Positions 17,958 through 26,557 are shown, counted from the first letter of the stretch. The stretch: DNA of 64,000 nucleotides from Bacillus sp. OV166 (GCF_900177675.1 NZ_FXWM01000001.1:5279001-5343000), one strand, 5' to 3'. Numbers and translations: made by a program. The notes: generated by a model from the letters alone, not told the origin.

Positions 17958-17987
17958 TTGACTTTACAGGAATAAAAATTATATAAT
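17958..17987 (+). promoter_or_regulatory. Sigma-A promoter of rpsD
   Basis: TTGACT (17958-17963), 18-bp spacer, TATAAT (17982-17987). It would start near 17994 and leave an untranslated leader of about 195 nt. Confidence 0.8.
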
Positions 17988-17993
17988 AGTCCT

Positions 17994-18190
17994 TGTGTAA
18001 AATATTGCAGCCTATGTGAAAACTTTATTCGTCTCATTTTATTCCTCTTAAAGGTAGATTGCCTTTAAATGATGGTGTATCTTGTAACCCTTAGCTGCTA
18101 GGGCGAAGGTGCATGAAAATAAAATGGCTTTAAAGCGTCTCATAACGGTTTTTATTTTACCAAAATAAAAACACTAAGGAGGAGTCATTC
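17994..18190 (+). other. Long rpsD leader, candidate S4 autoregulatory structure
   Basis: About 195 nt of leader contains several inverted repeats: AAAGGTAGATTGCCTTT, CCCTTAGCTGCTAGGG and TTTTATTTTACCAAAATAAAA just before the ribosome binding site. B. subtilis rpsD is autoregulated by S4 through a structured leader, so this is the expected place for one. The specific fold was not modelled. Confidence 0.5.
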
Positions 18191-18793
18191 ATGGCTCGTT
18201 ATACTGGCTCTAGCTGGAAAATTTCCCGTCGTCTTGGAATCTCTCTAAGCGGCACAGGTAAAGAATTAGAAAAGCGTCCGTACGCTCCTGGACAACATGG
18301 TCCAAACCAACGCAAAAAGCTTTCTGAATACGGATTACAATTACAAGAGAAGCAAAAGCTTCGTCATATGTATGGCGTAACTGAGCGTCAATTCCGTAAT
18401 CTTTTTGATAGAGCTGGCAAATTAAGCGGCGTACACGGTGAAAACTTCATGATTCTTCTTGAATCACGTCTTGACAACGTTGTTTACCGTTTAGGTCTTG
18501 CTCGCACTCGTCGTGCAGCTCGTCAATTAGTAAACCATGGCCACATCTTAGTTGATGGCGCTCGTGTAGATATCCCATCATACCGCTTAAAAGCTGGTCA
18601 AACAATCAGCCTACGCGAAAAATCTCGCAATCTTGATGTTGTGAAAGAAGCTGTCGAAGTTAATAACTTCGTTCCTGATTTCTTAACATTTGATGCGGAC
18701 AAATTAGAAGGTACTTTCACTCGCTTACCAGAGCGTTCTGAATTACCTGCTGAAATCAACGAAACTCTTATCGTCGAGTTCTACTCACGTTAA
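18191..18793 (+). CDS. rpsD: 30S ribosomal protein S4
   Basis: 200 residues, full length. S4 nucleates assembly of the small subunit body on 16S rRNA. It opens MARYTGSSWKISRRLGISL and has the S4 RNA-binding domain around LESRLDNVVYRLGLARTRRA and GHILVDGARVDIPS. It lacks the zinc cysteine cluster of some S4 proteins. The start follows AAGGAGGAGTCATTC. Codon use is markedly of the highly expressed type (CGT for Arg, few rare codons). It is monocistronic between a long leader and a strong terminator. Confidence 0.98.
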   Translation: MARYTGSSWKISRRLGISLSGTGKELEKRPYAPGQHGPNQRKKLSEYGLQLQEKQKLRHMYGVTERQFRNLFDRAGKLSGVHGENFMILLESRLDNVVYRLGLARTRRAARQLVNHGHILVDGARVDIPSYRLKAGQTISLREKSRNLDVVKEAVEVNNFVPDFLTFDADKLEGTFTRLPERSELPAEINETLIVEFYSR

Positions 18794-18820
18794 TAATAAC
18801 GTGTCGTAGCCAGCAATAAT

Positions 18821-18866
18821 AAAAACCCTAGAAATGTTGATATTACTCAACTTCTAGGGTTTTTTT
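18821..18866 (+). terminator. Terminator of rpsD
   Basis: Stem AAAACCCTAGAA/TTCTAGGGTTTT with inner pairing GTTGA/TCAAC, followed by a seven-base T-run. Confidence 0.93.
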
Positions 18867-19092
18867 ATTTTTACTATGCTTTTGACCCGAACAGAGAGTA
18901 ACATATTTGTTTGAATTTATTCTCATTAACCGATGGTGCTGGATGAAAACCCATAATTCCTGAACGCAGAATTATCCCCCACAAACCTCCTTATGATAGA
19001 ACCCTTATTTCACTATCCTGCCCCGTTAGCACAACAAGAAGCCGCCAAAATGACAGCTCTGATCTTCAACTTTAGCACCTATTAGTTAAAAA
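18867..19092. other. Intergenic stretch with no credible gene
   Basis: 226 bases between the rpsD terminator and the cotB control region. A 30-codon reading frame exists (18993-19085) but has no ribosome binding site. No repeat shared with the rest of the window was seen. Confidence 0.4.
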
Positions 19093-19134
19093 ATGAAAAG
19101 GACAAACAATTAAAAGACAGGCTATTTGCTTAGG

Positions 19135-19162
19135 ACAACTTCCTCCCATTATACATACGATG
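19135..19162 (+). promoter_or_regulatory. Candidate sigma-K promoter of the first cotB paralogue
   Basis: AC (19135-19136), 17 bases, CATACGATG (19154-19162), close to the mother-cell sigma-K consensus AC-N16/17-CATANNNTA. The identical layout precedes the second paralogue. About 37 bases separate it from the start codon. Confidence 0.5.
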
Positions 19163-19199
19163 CAGTGTAGTTAATAACTTAAAGGGGAGAATATTTTAT

Positions 19200-20672
19200 A
19201 TGGGCAAAAACCTCACGAAATATTTTCAAGATAGAATAATCAAGGTTGATCGAGGCGGACCAGAATCCAGAATTGGGATGTTAATGGATGCAAGTGAAGA
19301 TTATCTCTGCCTTCTCACGGAAGATGATGGGCTCGTCTACCACAAAACTCAACATATTAAAAGTTTTACAGATAATCTGAAAGAGCAGTTTAAATTCGAC
19401 GTTGATGTTCCGAAGGATTTCGAATTTAAAAAAGCTAAAAATTTCAAAGACCTGCTTAAATCATTGGTATATCGTTGGGTAAATATCAATCGTGGCAGTA
19501 CTGAGACGGTAGAGGGGGTACTCTGTGAGGTAAAAAATGATTTAGTTCATTTGGTCAATAATGGGGAAATCATTCGCATTGCCATGTCCCACATTAAAAA
19601 TGTTAGTTATGGAGTAAAAATTGAAAAGGCTAAATCGGAAAAACATGAGTCACGTCAAAAATCAAACGATAAGAGTAAAAATAACAATAATAACACCAAT
19701 AGCAGCCCTAAGAGAACTTCACAAAAATTACGTCAAAAATCAAACGATAAGAGTAAAAATAACAACAATAATACCTATTGTAGCCCTCAGGTAACTTCGC
19801 AAATATTATGTCAAGAATCAAACGTTGAGAGTGAAAATAACAACAATAACACCTATTGTAGCCCTCAGGGAACTTCCCAAATATTACGTCAAGAATCAAA
19901 CGTTGAGAGTGAAAATAACAACAATAACACCAATAATAGCCCTCAGGGAACTTCGCAAATATTACGTCAAGAATCAAACGTTGAGAGTGAAAATAACAAC
20001 AATAACACCAATAATAGTCTTCAGGGAACTTCGCAAATATTACGTCAAGAATCAAACGTTGAGAGTGAAAATAACAACAATAACACCAATAATAGCTCTC
20101 AGGGAACTTCGGAAAAATTAAGTCAAAAATCAAACGATGAGAATGAAAATAACAACAATAACACCAATAGTAGCGCTCAGGGAACTTCCCAAATATTACG
20201 TCAAGAATCAAACGTTGAGAGTGAAAATAACAACAATAACACCAATAGTATCCCTCAGGGAACTTCCCAATTATTACATCAAGGTTCAAACGATGAGAGT
20301 GAAAATAACAACAATAACACCAATAATAGCAATCAGGGAACTTCCCAAATATTACATCAAGAATCAAACGTTGAGAGTGAAAATAACAACAATAACACCA
20401 ATAGTATCCCTCAGGGAATTTCCCAAATATTACGTCAAGAATCAAACGTTGAGAGTGAAAATAACAACAATAACACCTATTGTAGCCCTCAGGGAACTTC
20501 CCAAATATTACGTCAAGAATCAAACGTTGAGAGTGAAAATAACAACAATAACACCAATAATAGCCCTCAGGGAACTTCGCAAAAAACATCTATTGAAAAT
20601 GAACTTGATATGTCAGCTCTTTTATTCTCATTATTCTCATTGAGAAAGATTTTACGAAGATTAAATTTTTAA
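19200..20672 (+). CDS. CotB-type spore coat protein with Asn-rich tandem repeats
   Basis: 490 residues. The N-terminal 150 residues resemble the CotB coat protein: VDRGGPESRIG, an acidic LLTEDDGLVYHKTQHIKSFT, then a second half-repeat VNINRGSTETVEGVLCEV and ISHIKNVSYG-like SHIKNVSYG. From residue 152 twelve copies of a 26-residue unit follow (consensus RQESNVESENNNNNT, a variable four residues, PQGTSQIL), then a short tail ending SLRKILRRLNF. CotB of B. subtilis has a Ser/Lys-rich tail instead, so the repeat block is a lineage-specific replacement. Strong AAAGGGGAG ribosome binding site and a sigma-K-like promoter. Probably an outer-coat protein; function of the repeats is unknown. Confidence 0.85.
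   Translation: MGKNLTKYFQDRIIKVDRGGPESRIGMLMDASEDYLCLLTEDDGLVYHKTQHIKSFTDNLKEQFKFDVDVPKDFEFKKAKNFKDLLKSLVYRWVNINRGSTETVEGVLCEVKNDLVHLVNNGEIIRIAMSHIKNVSYGVKIEKAKSEKHESRQKSNDKSKNNNNNTNSSPKRTSQKLRQKSNDKSKNNNNNTYCSPQVTSQILCQESNVESENNNNNTYCSPQGTSQILRQESNVESENNNNNTNNSPQGTSQILRQESNVESENNNNNTNNSLQGTSQILRQESNVESENNNNNTNNSSQGTSEKLSQKSNDENENNNNNTNSSAQGTSQILRQESNVESENNNNNTNSIPQGTSQLLHQGSNDESENNNNNTNNSNQGTSQILHQESNVESENNNNNTNSIPQGISQILRQESNVESENNNNNTYCSPQGTSQILRQESNVESENNNNNTNNSPQGTSQKTSIENELDMSALLFSLFSLRKILRRLNF
19653..20588 (+). repeat. Twelve 78-bp in-frame tandem repeats
   Basis: Unit length 78 bp (26 codons), twelve copies with exact periodicity. Copies 3-6, 8 and 10-12 share NVESENNNNN, while 1, 2, 7 and 9 have ND-type starts, showing a mosaic of two unit subtypes. 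Three copies (2, 3, 11) carry TYCSPQ with a cysteine after the Asn run; others carry TNNS or TNSI. Confidence 0.95.
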
Positions 20673-20852
20673 AGTTTCTCACTCATAGTCGTTCGCAAGT
20701 AGTTGAAAATGAAGGGACACTGTCAACAAAAACGCTTGATAGTATCCACTCATTAAATAAGTTACTTCTTCATGAAATTTTGTTTTTGCCCAAGCCGTTT
20801 TAGTTTTAATAATATTTAGTGCGAGTGTCAATTTTCACACTTTCCTCTAATT

Positions 20853-20876
20853 GAAGCGTCTAACGCTTCTTTTTTT
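20853..20876 (+). terminator. Terminator downstream of the first cotB paralogue
   Basis: Stem GAAGCG/CGCTTC with a 5-nt loop and a seven-base T-run. It is 180 bases past the stop codon, so the transcript has a long 3' untranslated region; nothing else was recognised in 20673-20852. Confidence 0.85.
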
Positions 20877-20985
20877 ATTTCTTCTTTTTGACTAATAAGA
20901 CATAAAGAGACTTGCAGCACAAAATCATGCTGCACCACAGAGAATGAAAAAGACAAACAATTTAAAGACAGGCCATTTGCTTAGG

Positions 20986-21013
20986 ACAAGTTCCTCCCGT
21001 TATACATATGATG
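20986..21013 (+). promoter_or_regulatory. Candidate sigma-K promoter of the second cotB paralogue
   Basis: AC (20986-20987), 17 bases, CATATGATG (21005-21013). The 107 bases before this start codon align without gaps to those before the first paralogue. Confidence 0.5.
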
Positions 21014-21050
21014 AAATGTAATTAAATAACTTAAAGGGGAGATTTTTTAT

Positions 21051-21470
21051 ATGAGTGAAAACCTAATGAAATATTTTAAAGATACAGTAATCAAGGTTAA
21101 TCGAGACGGATCGGAATCCAAAATTGGGAAGTTATTGGCTGAAAGAGACGATTATATCGTCGTTCTTACAGAAGAAGATGGAGTTGTTTATTACAAAACT
21201 CAACACATTAAAAGTTTTACAGAAAATATGAAAGGGAAGTGGGAATTCGACGCTGAAATTCCTGAGAATTTTAAAAATGCTGAGAAATTCAAAGACCTAC
21301 TTAAATCATTGAAATATCATTGGGTAAAAATTAATCGTGGGGGTTCTGAAATGGTTAAGGGGGTACTTTGTGAGGTAAAAGATGATTTTGTTCATTTGGT
21401 CGCTAATGAGGAACTCGTTCGCATTCCCATGTTCTACATTAATAATGTTAGTTATAGGAGTAAAAATTAA
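21051..21470 (+). CDS. CotB-type spore coat protein, short paralogue without repeats
   Basis: 139 residues that align along their whole length with the first 143 residues of the upstream gene: KYFKDTVIKVNRDGSESKIG, VVLTEEDGVVYYKTQHIKSF, KFKDLLKSLKYHWVKINRGG and ending FYINNVSYRSKN. It stops where the other gene begins its repeat block. Same AAAGGGGAG site and same promoter layout. It is probably the unexpanded copy of a tandem duplication and may pair with the longer protein in the coat. Confidence 0.85.
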   Translation: MSENLMKYFKDTVIKVNRDGSESKIGKLLAERDDYIVVLTEEDGVVYYKTQHIKSFTENMKGKWEFDAEIPENFKNAEKFKDLLKSLKYHWVKINRGGSEMVKGVLCEVKDDFVHLVANEELVRIPMFYINNVSYRSKN

Positions 21471-21526
21471 AAAGCTGAATCCGAAGAACCTAAGTCACGA
21501 GGACATGAGTCACGTTAATAAGGTTA

Positions 21527-21560
21527 TAGCCCTCATACCCATTGGTATGAGAGCTTTTTC
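21527..21560 (+). terminator. Terminator of the second cotB paralogue
   Basis: Stem CTCATACC/GGTATGAG with outer AGC/GCT pairs and a 4-nt loop, followed by TTTTTCT. Confidence 0.85.
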
Positions 21561-21763
21561 TATCCTCGATTGACCCATTTGATAGATTTCCGATATAAAA
21601 AGGCAAGTATTATATAGATGACAACTACGATAGCCGCAGTCGATAATCTTTCTTGTAATACCCCGTCTGCATATAAAACAGGACCAAGTCCGAAAAATGT
21701 AACAAGTGCGATGAGAATAATAAATACGGCGTGTAATAAAATTTTCAATACATTCACCCCCAT
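21560..21763 (-). CDS. Small membrane protein, unknown
   Basis: Up to 67 residues with two transmembrane helices (HAVFIILIALVTFFGLGPV and TAAIVVVIYIILAFLYR) joined by a short charged loop, ending KSIKWVNRG. Two starts are possible: ATG behind AAAAGGAACGAAT, or TTG at 21748 behind GGGGGTGAATGTA, which is the stronger site. I do not recognise the family. It lies between the coat genes and tyrS on the tyrS strand. Confidence 0.65.
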   Translation of the reverse strand: MGVNVLKILLHAVFIILIALVTFFGLGPVLYADGVLQERLSTAAIVVVIYIILAFLYRKSIKWVNRG

Positions 21764-21825
21764 ATTCGTTCCTTTTATATTAGACGAAATAAATTAACCC
21801 GTTGTTACACGGATATCCTTATAGC

Positions 21826-21856
21826 AAAAAAAGGGCTTTGATTTCCAAAGCCCTTC
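21826..21856 (-). terminator. Terminator of tyrS
   Basis: Minus-strand stem AAGGGCTTTG/CAAAGCCCTT with a 5-6 nt loop and a seven-base T-run, just past the tyrS stop. Confidence 0.93.
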
Positions 21857-21861
21857 TTTTA

Positions 21862-23115
21862 TTAGTATTTAATTAATGTATACTTCTTTTTACCTCTTCT
21901 AATAATCGTAAACTTTCCTTCAATTCGATCGGATTCAGCTAAGATATAAGCGTTGTCCGTAATTTTTTCACCATTAACAGTAACTGCACCATTTGAGATG
22001 TCTTCACGTGCTTGACGCTTGGATGGGGAAATTTTCGCCGCAACCAAAAGATCGACCAAATTCTCCTCATTTTGTGAAGTATAAGCTGGTACATCTTTAA
22101 AGCCCTGCTCGATTTCCGCACCTGAAAGACTTCTTACATCCCCGCTAAATAACGCCTGGGAAATTTTGATGGCCTGTTGCAAGGAATCTTCACCGTGAAT
22201 CAAACGAGTCAGTTCTTCAGCTAATACCTTTTGTGCCTTACGAAGATGCGGCTCTTCCTGAACAGCTTTTTCTAATTGTTCAATTTCCTCGTGCGAAAGG
22301 AATGTGAAAATCTTTAAGTATTTCACCACATCTGCATCAGCCGTATTAATCCAGAACTGGTAGAACTCGTATGGGGTAGTTTTTTCAGGATCTAACCAAA
22401 CGGCACCGCTTTCCGTTTTTCCAAACTTTGTACCATCTGCTTTTGTCACAAGCGGAATGGTTAACCCATATGCCTTCGAGCTTTCTGGCTGAACTTTGCG
22501 GATTAATTCCAATCCTGAAGTTATGTTCCCCCACTGGTCACTTCCGCCAATTTGTAATTTACAGTTGTGATGCTCATATAAATGAAGGAAATCCATCGCT
22601 TGTAAAATAGTATAAGTGAATTCTGTAAACGAAATACCCGTCTCAAGCCTTGATGCAATGGTATCCTTCGCCAGCATGTAATTGACACCGATATGCTTGC
22701 CGATATCACGCAAGAAGGTAACGACATCCATTGAGCCTGCCCAATCATAGTTATTAACCATGATCGCCCCGTTTTCACCTTCAAATTCGAAAATAGATTC
22801 AAGTTGCTTTTTGATACCTGCTACATTATCCTGCACTGTTTCTAATGTTAACAGCTTTCGTTCTTCACTTTTACCACTTGGATCTCCAATCAAGCCTGTC
22901 GCTCCTCCGACTAACACAATCGGACGATGTCCATGCTGCTGAAATCTTCTAAGAGTTAAAAATGGCAGCAAATGGCCGATATGCATACTATCTGCGGTTG
23001 GGTCAACACCGCAATATAAAGAAATTTGCTCCTTGCCTAATGTATCCTTTAAACCTTCTGCATCCGTCTGCTGATAGATAATTCCTCTCCATGCCAAATC
23101 CTGTAATAAATCCAT
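21862..23115 (-). CDS. tyrS: Tyrosyl-tRNA synthetase
   Basis: 417 residues from the ATG behind ATGGGAGGGAATAGG. Class I synthetase charging tRNA-Tyr. The HIGH motif is in ADSMHIGHLLP (about residue 45) and the KMSKS counterpart is KFGKT in KADGTKFGKT (about residue 230), as in bacterial TyrRS. The C-terminal part (SPSKRQAREDISNGAVTVNG) is the S4-like tRNA-binding domain. Regulated by the T-box leader directly upstream. Confidence 0.97.
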   Translation of the reverse strand: MDLLQDLAWRGIIYQQTDAEGLKDTLGKEQISLYCGVDPTADSMHIGHLLPFLTLRRFQQHGHRPIVLVGGATGLIGDPSGKSEERKLLTLETVQDNVAGIKKQLESIFEFEGENGAIMVNNYDWAGSMDVVTFLRDIGKHIGVNYMLAKDTIASRLETGISFTEFTYTILQAMDFLHLYEHHNCKLQIGGSDQWGNITSGLELIRKVQPESSKAYGLTIPLVTKADGTKFGKTESGAVWLDPEKTTPYEFYQFWINTADADVVKYLKIFTFLSHEEIEQLEKAVQEEPHLRKAQKVLAEELTRLIHGEDSLQQAIKISQALFSGDVRSLSGAEIEQGFKDVPAYTSQNEENLVDLLVAAKISPSKRQAREDISNGAVTVNGEKITDNAYILAESDRIEGKFTIIRRGKKKYTLIKY

Positions 23116-23140
23116 CCTATTCCCTCCCATTTGGTAAAAA

Positions 23141-23394
23141 AATAAAAACGCCCCTGCAAAAATGCAGGGACGTAAATTTACGCGGTACCACCCAGCTTGA
23201 GGAAAATTCCTCCAACTCAAAAAATTAACGGTTTAGGCCGTTCTCCGCTACTAAAAATCAGGTTTCACAGAGAAAGCTCAGGGGAGTAATTCACTCTTCT
23301 ATATGTATCAGCTCGCACCACCGCTGACTCTCTAAAAACAGGGATAGAAGAACTACAGTTGGTTCCCTTCACAGCTTTTTATAAAATTAATGTA
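23141..23394 (-). promoter_or_regulatory. T-box riboswitch leader (tyrosine)
   Basis: The T-box proper, GGGTGGTACCGCG, is at 23181-23193 on the minus strand. The competing terminator (arms ACGTCCCTGCA/TGCAGGGGCGT plus TTTTT) is at 23143-23173. Stem I is visible upstream with AGAGAGTC and a specifier region GTGAATTACTC, in which TAC (23286-23288) is the Tyr codon. Uncharged tRNA-Tyr would stabilise the antiterminator and switch on tyrS. Confidence 0.93.
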
Positions 23395-23400
23395 TAGCTT

Positions 23401-23429
23401 TTTTTACCATATATAAAGCTCCTTGTCAA
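23401..23429 (-). promoter_or_regulatory. Sigma-A promoter of tyrS
   Basis: Minus strand TTGACA (23424-23429), 17-bp spacer, TAAAAA (23401-23406) with an extended TGG before it. The start falls at the expected 5' end of the T-box leader. Confidence 0.65.
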
Positions 23430-23526
23430 ACCCAACTGGAAATTTCAGATAAATGTAGAAGTTTGTCAGTTTTTAAACCTTTGGTATGCTATAATGTACT
23501 TGATTTTAGATGAGGTGATACTATAG

Positions 23527-26442
23527 ATGGTTGAAAAATTACAAGCATGGATAGAAAAAGCAAAATCCTTACTGAACATATTTACCCATAGAAAAACGGT
23601 TAAACGTGCACGAATCACATATCAAGTAGTTTGGAATCTGTTACTCCTTGTATTAACAGTCGTCATTCTTGGCGGATCATTTGCCACAGGTGTTGGTGCT
23701 GGTTATTTTGCTTCACTTGTAAAAGATGAACCTGTTCGATCGTATGACAGCATGAAAAAAGATATTTATAACTATACGGAAACTTCTGAGTTATATTTTT
23801 CGGATAATGTTTATCTTGGTAAACTTCACACCGACTTGGAACGGGAAGAAGTAAAATTGGACGATGTATCAAATGATTTAGTCAATGCGGTAGTTGCAAC
23901 TGAAGACGAATACTTTTACAAGCATAAAGGTGTTGTCCCAAAAGCTGTATTTCGGGCCGTTTTTCAGGAAGTGACAAATTCTGCAGTTCAATCCGGCGGT
24001 AGTACCTTAACACAGCAATTAATAAAAAATCAAATCTTAACAAATGAGGTCTCGTTTCAAAGGAAAGCCAATGAAATCTTACTTGCTCTTCGTTTAGAGA
24101 AATTTTTTGATAAAAAAGAAATTCTTGAAGCTTATCTTAATGTGTCTACCTTAGGAAGAAATTCGTCTGGACGAAACATTGCTGGTGTCCAAGCAGCGGC
24201 AAAAGGGATCTTTGGTAAAAAGGCGAGTGATTTAACACTTCCGCAAGCCGCTTTCATTGCAGGGTTGCCTCAAAGCCCGTTTGGATATACCCCTTTTACA
24301 CGGGAAGGGACGATAAAAGAACCGCAATATCTCGAACCAGGTCTCACACGGATGAAAACCGTCCTAAAGAGAATGTTTGACGGTGGCTATATTAACGAGC
24401 ATGAATATGCGCAAGCCTCTGCCTACGATATTAAAAAGGATTTTATCAAACCGGTCGCAAACCCACTGGAAAAATACCCATGGTTAACAGTCGAAATTGA
24501 AAAGCGTTCGATTGAAGTCCTGACTACTGTCTTAGCAAAAAATGATGGGATTTCAGAGGAAGAGTTAAAAAACGATGACAATCTTGCTTATAAATATCAA
24601 ATATTAGCTCGAAATGCTTTGCGTCAAAATGGATACAAGATTCATTCGACGATAGACAAAAACATATACGATGCGATGCAAAAGGTTAAGGATAATTATC
24701 AATATTACGGACCCGATAAGCCTCAAGAAAAAAAGGATCCTGAAACAGGAGAAATAAAAACAGTTATGGAACCTGCGGAGGTTGGGGCGGAACTGATCGA
24801 AAACAAGACTGGAAAAATTATCAGTTTTGTCGCTGGAAGGAATTATGACGATCAACAGCTTAATCACGCAACCAGTGCCATCAGACAAAACGGTTCTACC
24901 ATGAAACCACTTCTTGTCTATGCACCAGCGATTGAGTTAGGAAAAGCAGCTCCGGGAACACCGCTGCCAAATGTAGCGTTAAGTCTTGCTCCCGGCAGAA
25001 GTGATCCTTGGCCGCAAAACTATGACTATCGGTACAGTGGACTGGTTTCAGCAAGATATGCATTGGCGAAATCCTATAACGTACCAGCGGTTAAGCTTTA
25101 CAAGAGTATCGTTGATCAACGTCCCGCCAAGTATCTTGAAAAAATGGGATTTACTTCTTTAAGAAAAGATGATTATACCAATCTAGCTACTTCGATTGGA
25201 TCGATGACAAATGGGGTAACCATCGAAGAAAATACGAACGCATTTAGTACCTTTGCTAATGATGGAAAATTTATTGATGCCTATATGATTGATAAAATTG
25301 TCGATAAAAACGGCAAGGTTATCTATCAGCACGAAGTGAAGCCTGTTAATGTCTTTAAGCCGCAAACAGCCTATTTAACGATTGATATGATGCGTGACGT
25401 GGTAAAGATGGGAACGGCAGCAGGAGTTAGAAGCAAACTAAATTTCAGTGCGGACTGGGCTGGGAAAACGGGGACAGGAAATCAATATATTGACTCTTGG
25501 TTCGTTGCTTCAAACCCTAATGTCACCTTTGGTCTGTGGAGAGGGTATGATACACCAAAATCGCTCCAGACATCCGGTATGTCTTATAGTTCACGGACCA
25601 ATAACTTATGGGCTCAGTTAATGAACGCTGCCTATAAAATTAAACCTGATCTAATTGCTCCAAAGACGTCATTTAAAATGCCAAAAGGAATCGTACAACG
25701 TTCTTATTGTGCAGTTTCCGGAATGCTTCCTTCCGAGGCATGTTCAAAAGCAGGATTAATCGAAACAGATTACTTTAATGTCAATAATGTACCAACAAGA
25801 GTTGATGATAGCTTAATTGAAGGAAAATTTGTTATGGTTGGCGACAAAAAATATTTGGCCTTGGATTCTACACCAAAAGAGTTTGCCCAATTTGGTCTCA
25901 TTTTAAATCCTGATTTTATCAAACGCATTGTTGGAAGTAACTTCCATAATTATAGACAACTAATTCCACAGAAGGAGCGCTGGGGGAAAATTCTCGTATC
26001 AAGTGCAAAAATGTACGATAACGGGAAGAACCCTGACAGTGTCGTCTTAAAAGTAGAAGGAAATACATTAACATGGTCAGCATCTGGTGATAATGATGTT
26101 GTCGGTTACCGCGTCTATCAAGGTGGATTAGTTTCAGCAAAAGTAGGCAGTGTGATCAATGGCTCAAATCGATCATTTCAAGCTGGCACTGGTACCTATT
26201 ATGTAACGGCGGTCGATATTGCTGGTAGAGAGTCTGCCCCCTCGAATCTGGTTGAGGCTGGAGTAATAGTAACACCACCACCTGTAGATCCAACTAAACC
26301 TGCAGTACCGAAAGACCCTGCTAAACCTGGTGTACCGAATGGCCCTGCTAAACCTGGTGTACCGAATGGCCCTGCTAAACCTGGTGTACCGAATGGCCCT
26401 AATGTTCCAACTAAACCGACTGAGCCAACAAAAACACCGTAA
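23527..26442 (+). CDS. Class A penicillin-binding protein (PBP1-type)
   Basis: 971 residues. A cytoplasmic tail and one transmembrane helix (about 40-65) precede a GT51 glycosyltransferase domain with ATEDEYFYKHKG, GGSTLTQQLIKNQ and RKANEILLALRLEK. The transpeptidase follows with STMK (in NGSTMKPLL, the acyl-serine), SYN (KSYNVPAV) and KTGTG. A fibronectin-III-like module (TLTWSASGDNDVVGYRVY) and a Pro-rich tail with three copies of PAKPGVPNG end the protein. It polymerises and cross-links peptidoglycan outside the membrane. Longer than B. subtilis PonA mainly through the tail. The RBS is GAGGTGATACTATAG. Confidence 0.93.
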   Translation: MVEKLQAWIEKAKSLLNIFTHRKTVKRARITYQVVWNLLLLVLTVVILGGSFATGVGAGYFASLVKDEPVRSYDSMKKDIYNYTETSELYFSDNVYLGKLHTDLEREEVKLDDVSNDLVNAVVATEDEYFYKHKGVVPKAVFRAVFQEVTNSAVQSGGSTLTQQLIKNQILTNEVSFQRKANEILLALRLEKFFDKKEILEAYLNVSTLGRNSSGRNIAGVQAAAKGIFGKKASDLTLPQAAFIAGLPQSPFGYTPFTREGTIKEPQYLEPGLTRMKTVLKRMFDGGYINEHEYAQASAYDIKKDFIKPVANPLEKYPWLTVEIEKRSIEVLTTVLAKNDGISEEELKNDDNLAYKYQILARNALRQNGYKIHSTIDKNIYDAMQKVKDNYQYYGPDKPQEKKDPETGEIKTVMEPAEVGAELIENKTGKIISFVAGRNYDDQQLNHATSAIRQNGSTMKPLLVYAPAIELGKAAPGTPLPNVALSLAPGRSDPWPQNYDYRYSGLVSARYALAKSYNVPAVKLYKSIVDQRPAKYLEKMGFTSLRKDDYTNLATSIGSMTNGVTIEENTNAFSTFANDGKFIDAYMIDKIVDKNGKVIYQHEVKPVNVFKPQTAYLTIDMMRDVVKMGTAAGVRSKLNFSADWAGKTGTGNQYIDSWFVASNPNVTFGLWRGYDTPKSLQTSGMSYSSRTNNLWAQLMNAAYKIKPDLIAPKTSFKMPKGIVQRSYCAVSGMLPSEACSKAGLIETDYFNVNNVPTRVDDSLIEGKFVMVGDKKYLALDSTPKEFAQFGLILNPDFIKRIVGSNFHNYRQLIPQKERWGKILVSSAKMYDNGKNPDSVVLKVEGNTLTWSASGDNDVVGYRVYQGGLVSAKVGSVINGSNRSFQAGTGTYYVTAVDIAGRESAPSNLVEAGVIVTPPPVDPTKPAVPKDPAKPGVPNGPAKPGVPNGPAKPGVPNGPNVPTKPTEPTKTP

Positions 26443-26448
26443 ATATTT

Positions 26449-26480
26449 AAAACCGCACCGATAGTTGGTGCGGTTTTTTC
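26449..26480 (+). terminator. Terminator of the penicillin-binding protein gene
   Basis: Stem AACCGCACC/GGTGCGGTT with a 7-nt loop and a T-run, just past the stop codon. Confidence 0.92.
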
Positions 26481-26495
26481 TGTTTTTAGAACACT

Positions 26496-26520
26496 AAAAA
26501 GCCAGGCATCTAGCCTGGCT
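26496..26520 (-). terminator. Terminator of acsA
   Basis: Minus-strand stem AGCCAGGC/GCCTGGCT with a 5-nt loop and TTTTTAG. Confidence 0.88.
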
Positions 26521-26557
26521 CAAGTCATTTTCTTTTCCCATAATGGAAATCCGGTCT

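Noticed and set aside
18993..19085. A 30-codon plus-strand frame between rpsD and the first cotB paralogue
   Set aside because: No ribosome binding site precedes the ATG (the upstream bases are CCTCC, the complement of one), and the product matches nothing I know.
19653..20588. CRISPR or non-coding tandem array
   Set aside because: Units are contiguous, in frame with CotB domains and code for a regular peptide repeat.
19708..20589. A 293-codon antisense frame (and two alternative plus frames) across the cotB repeat block, rich in Tyr-Cys-Cys-Phe
   Set aside because: The repeat unit is 78 bp, a multiple of 3, so any frame open in one unit stays open in all. There is no ribosome binding site, and the sense frame has CotB homology, a promoter and a start signal.
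20853..20876. A riboswitch between the two coat genes
   Set aside because: The hairpin is a plain terminator; the rest of the gap shows no conserved RNA pattern.
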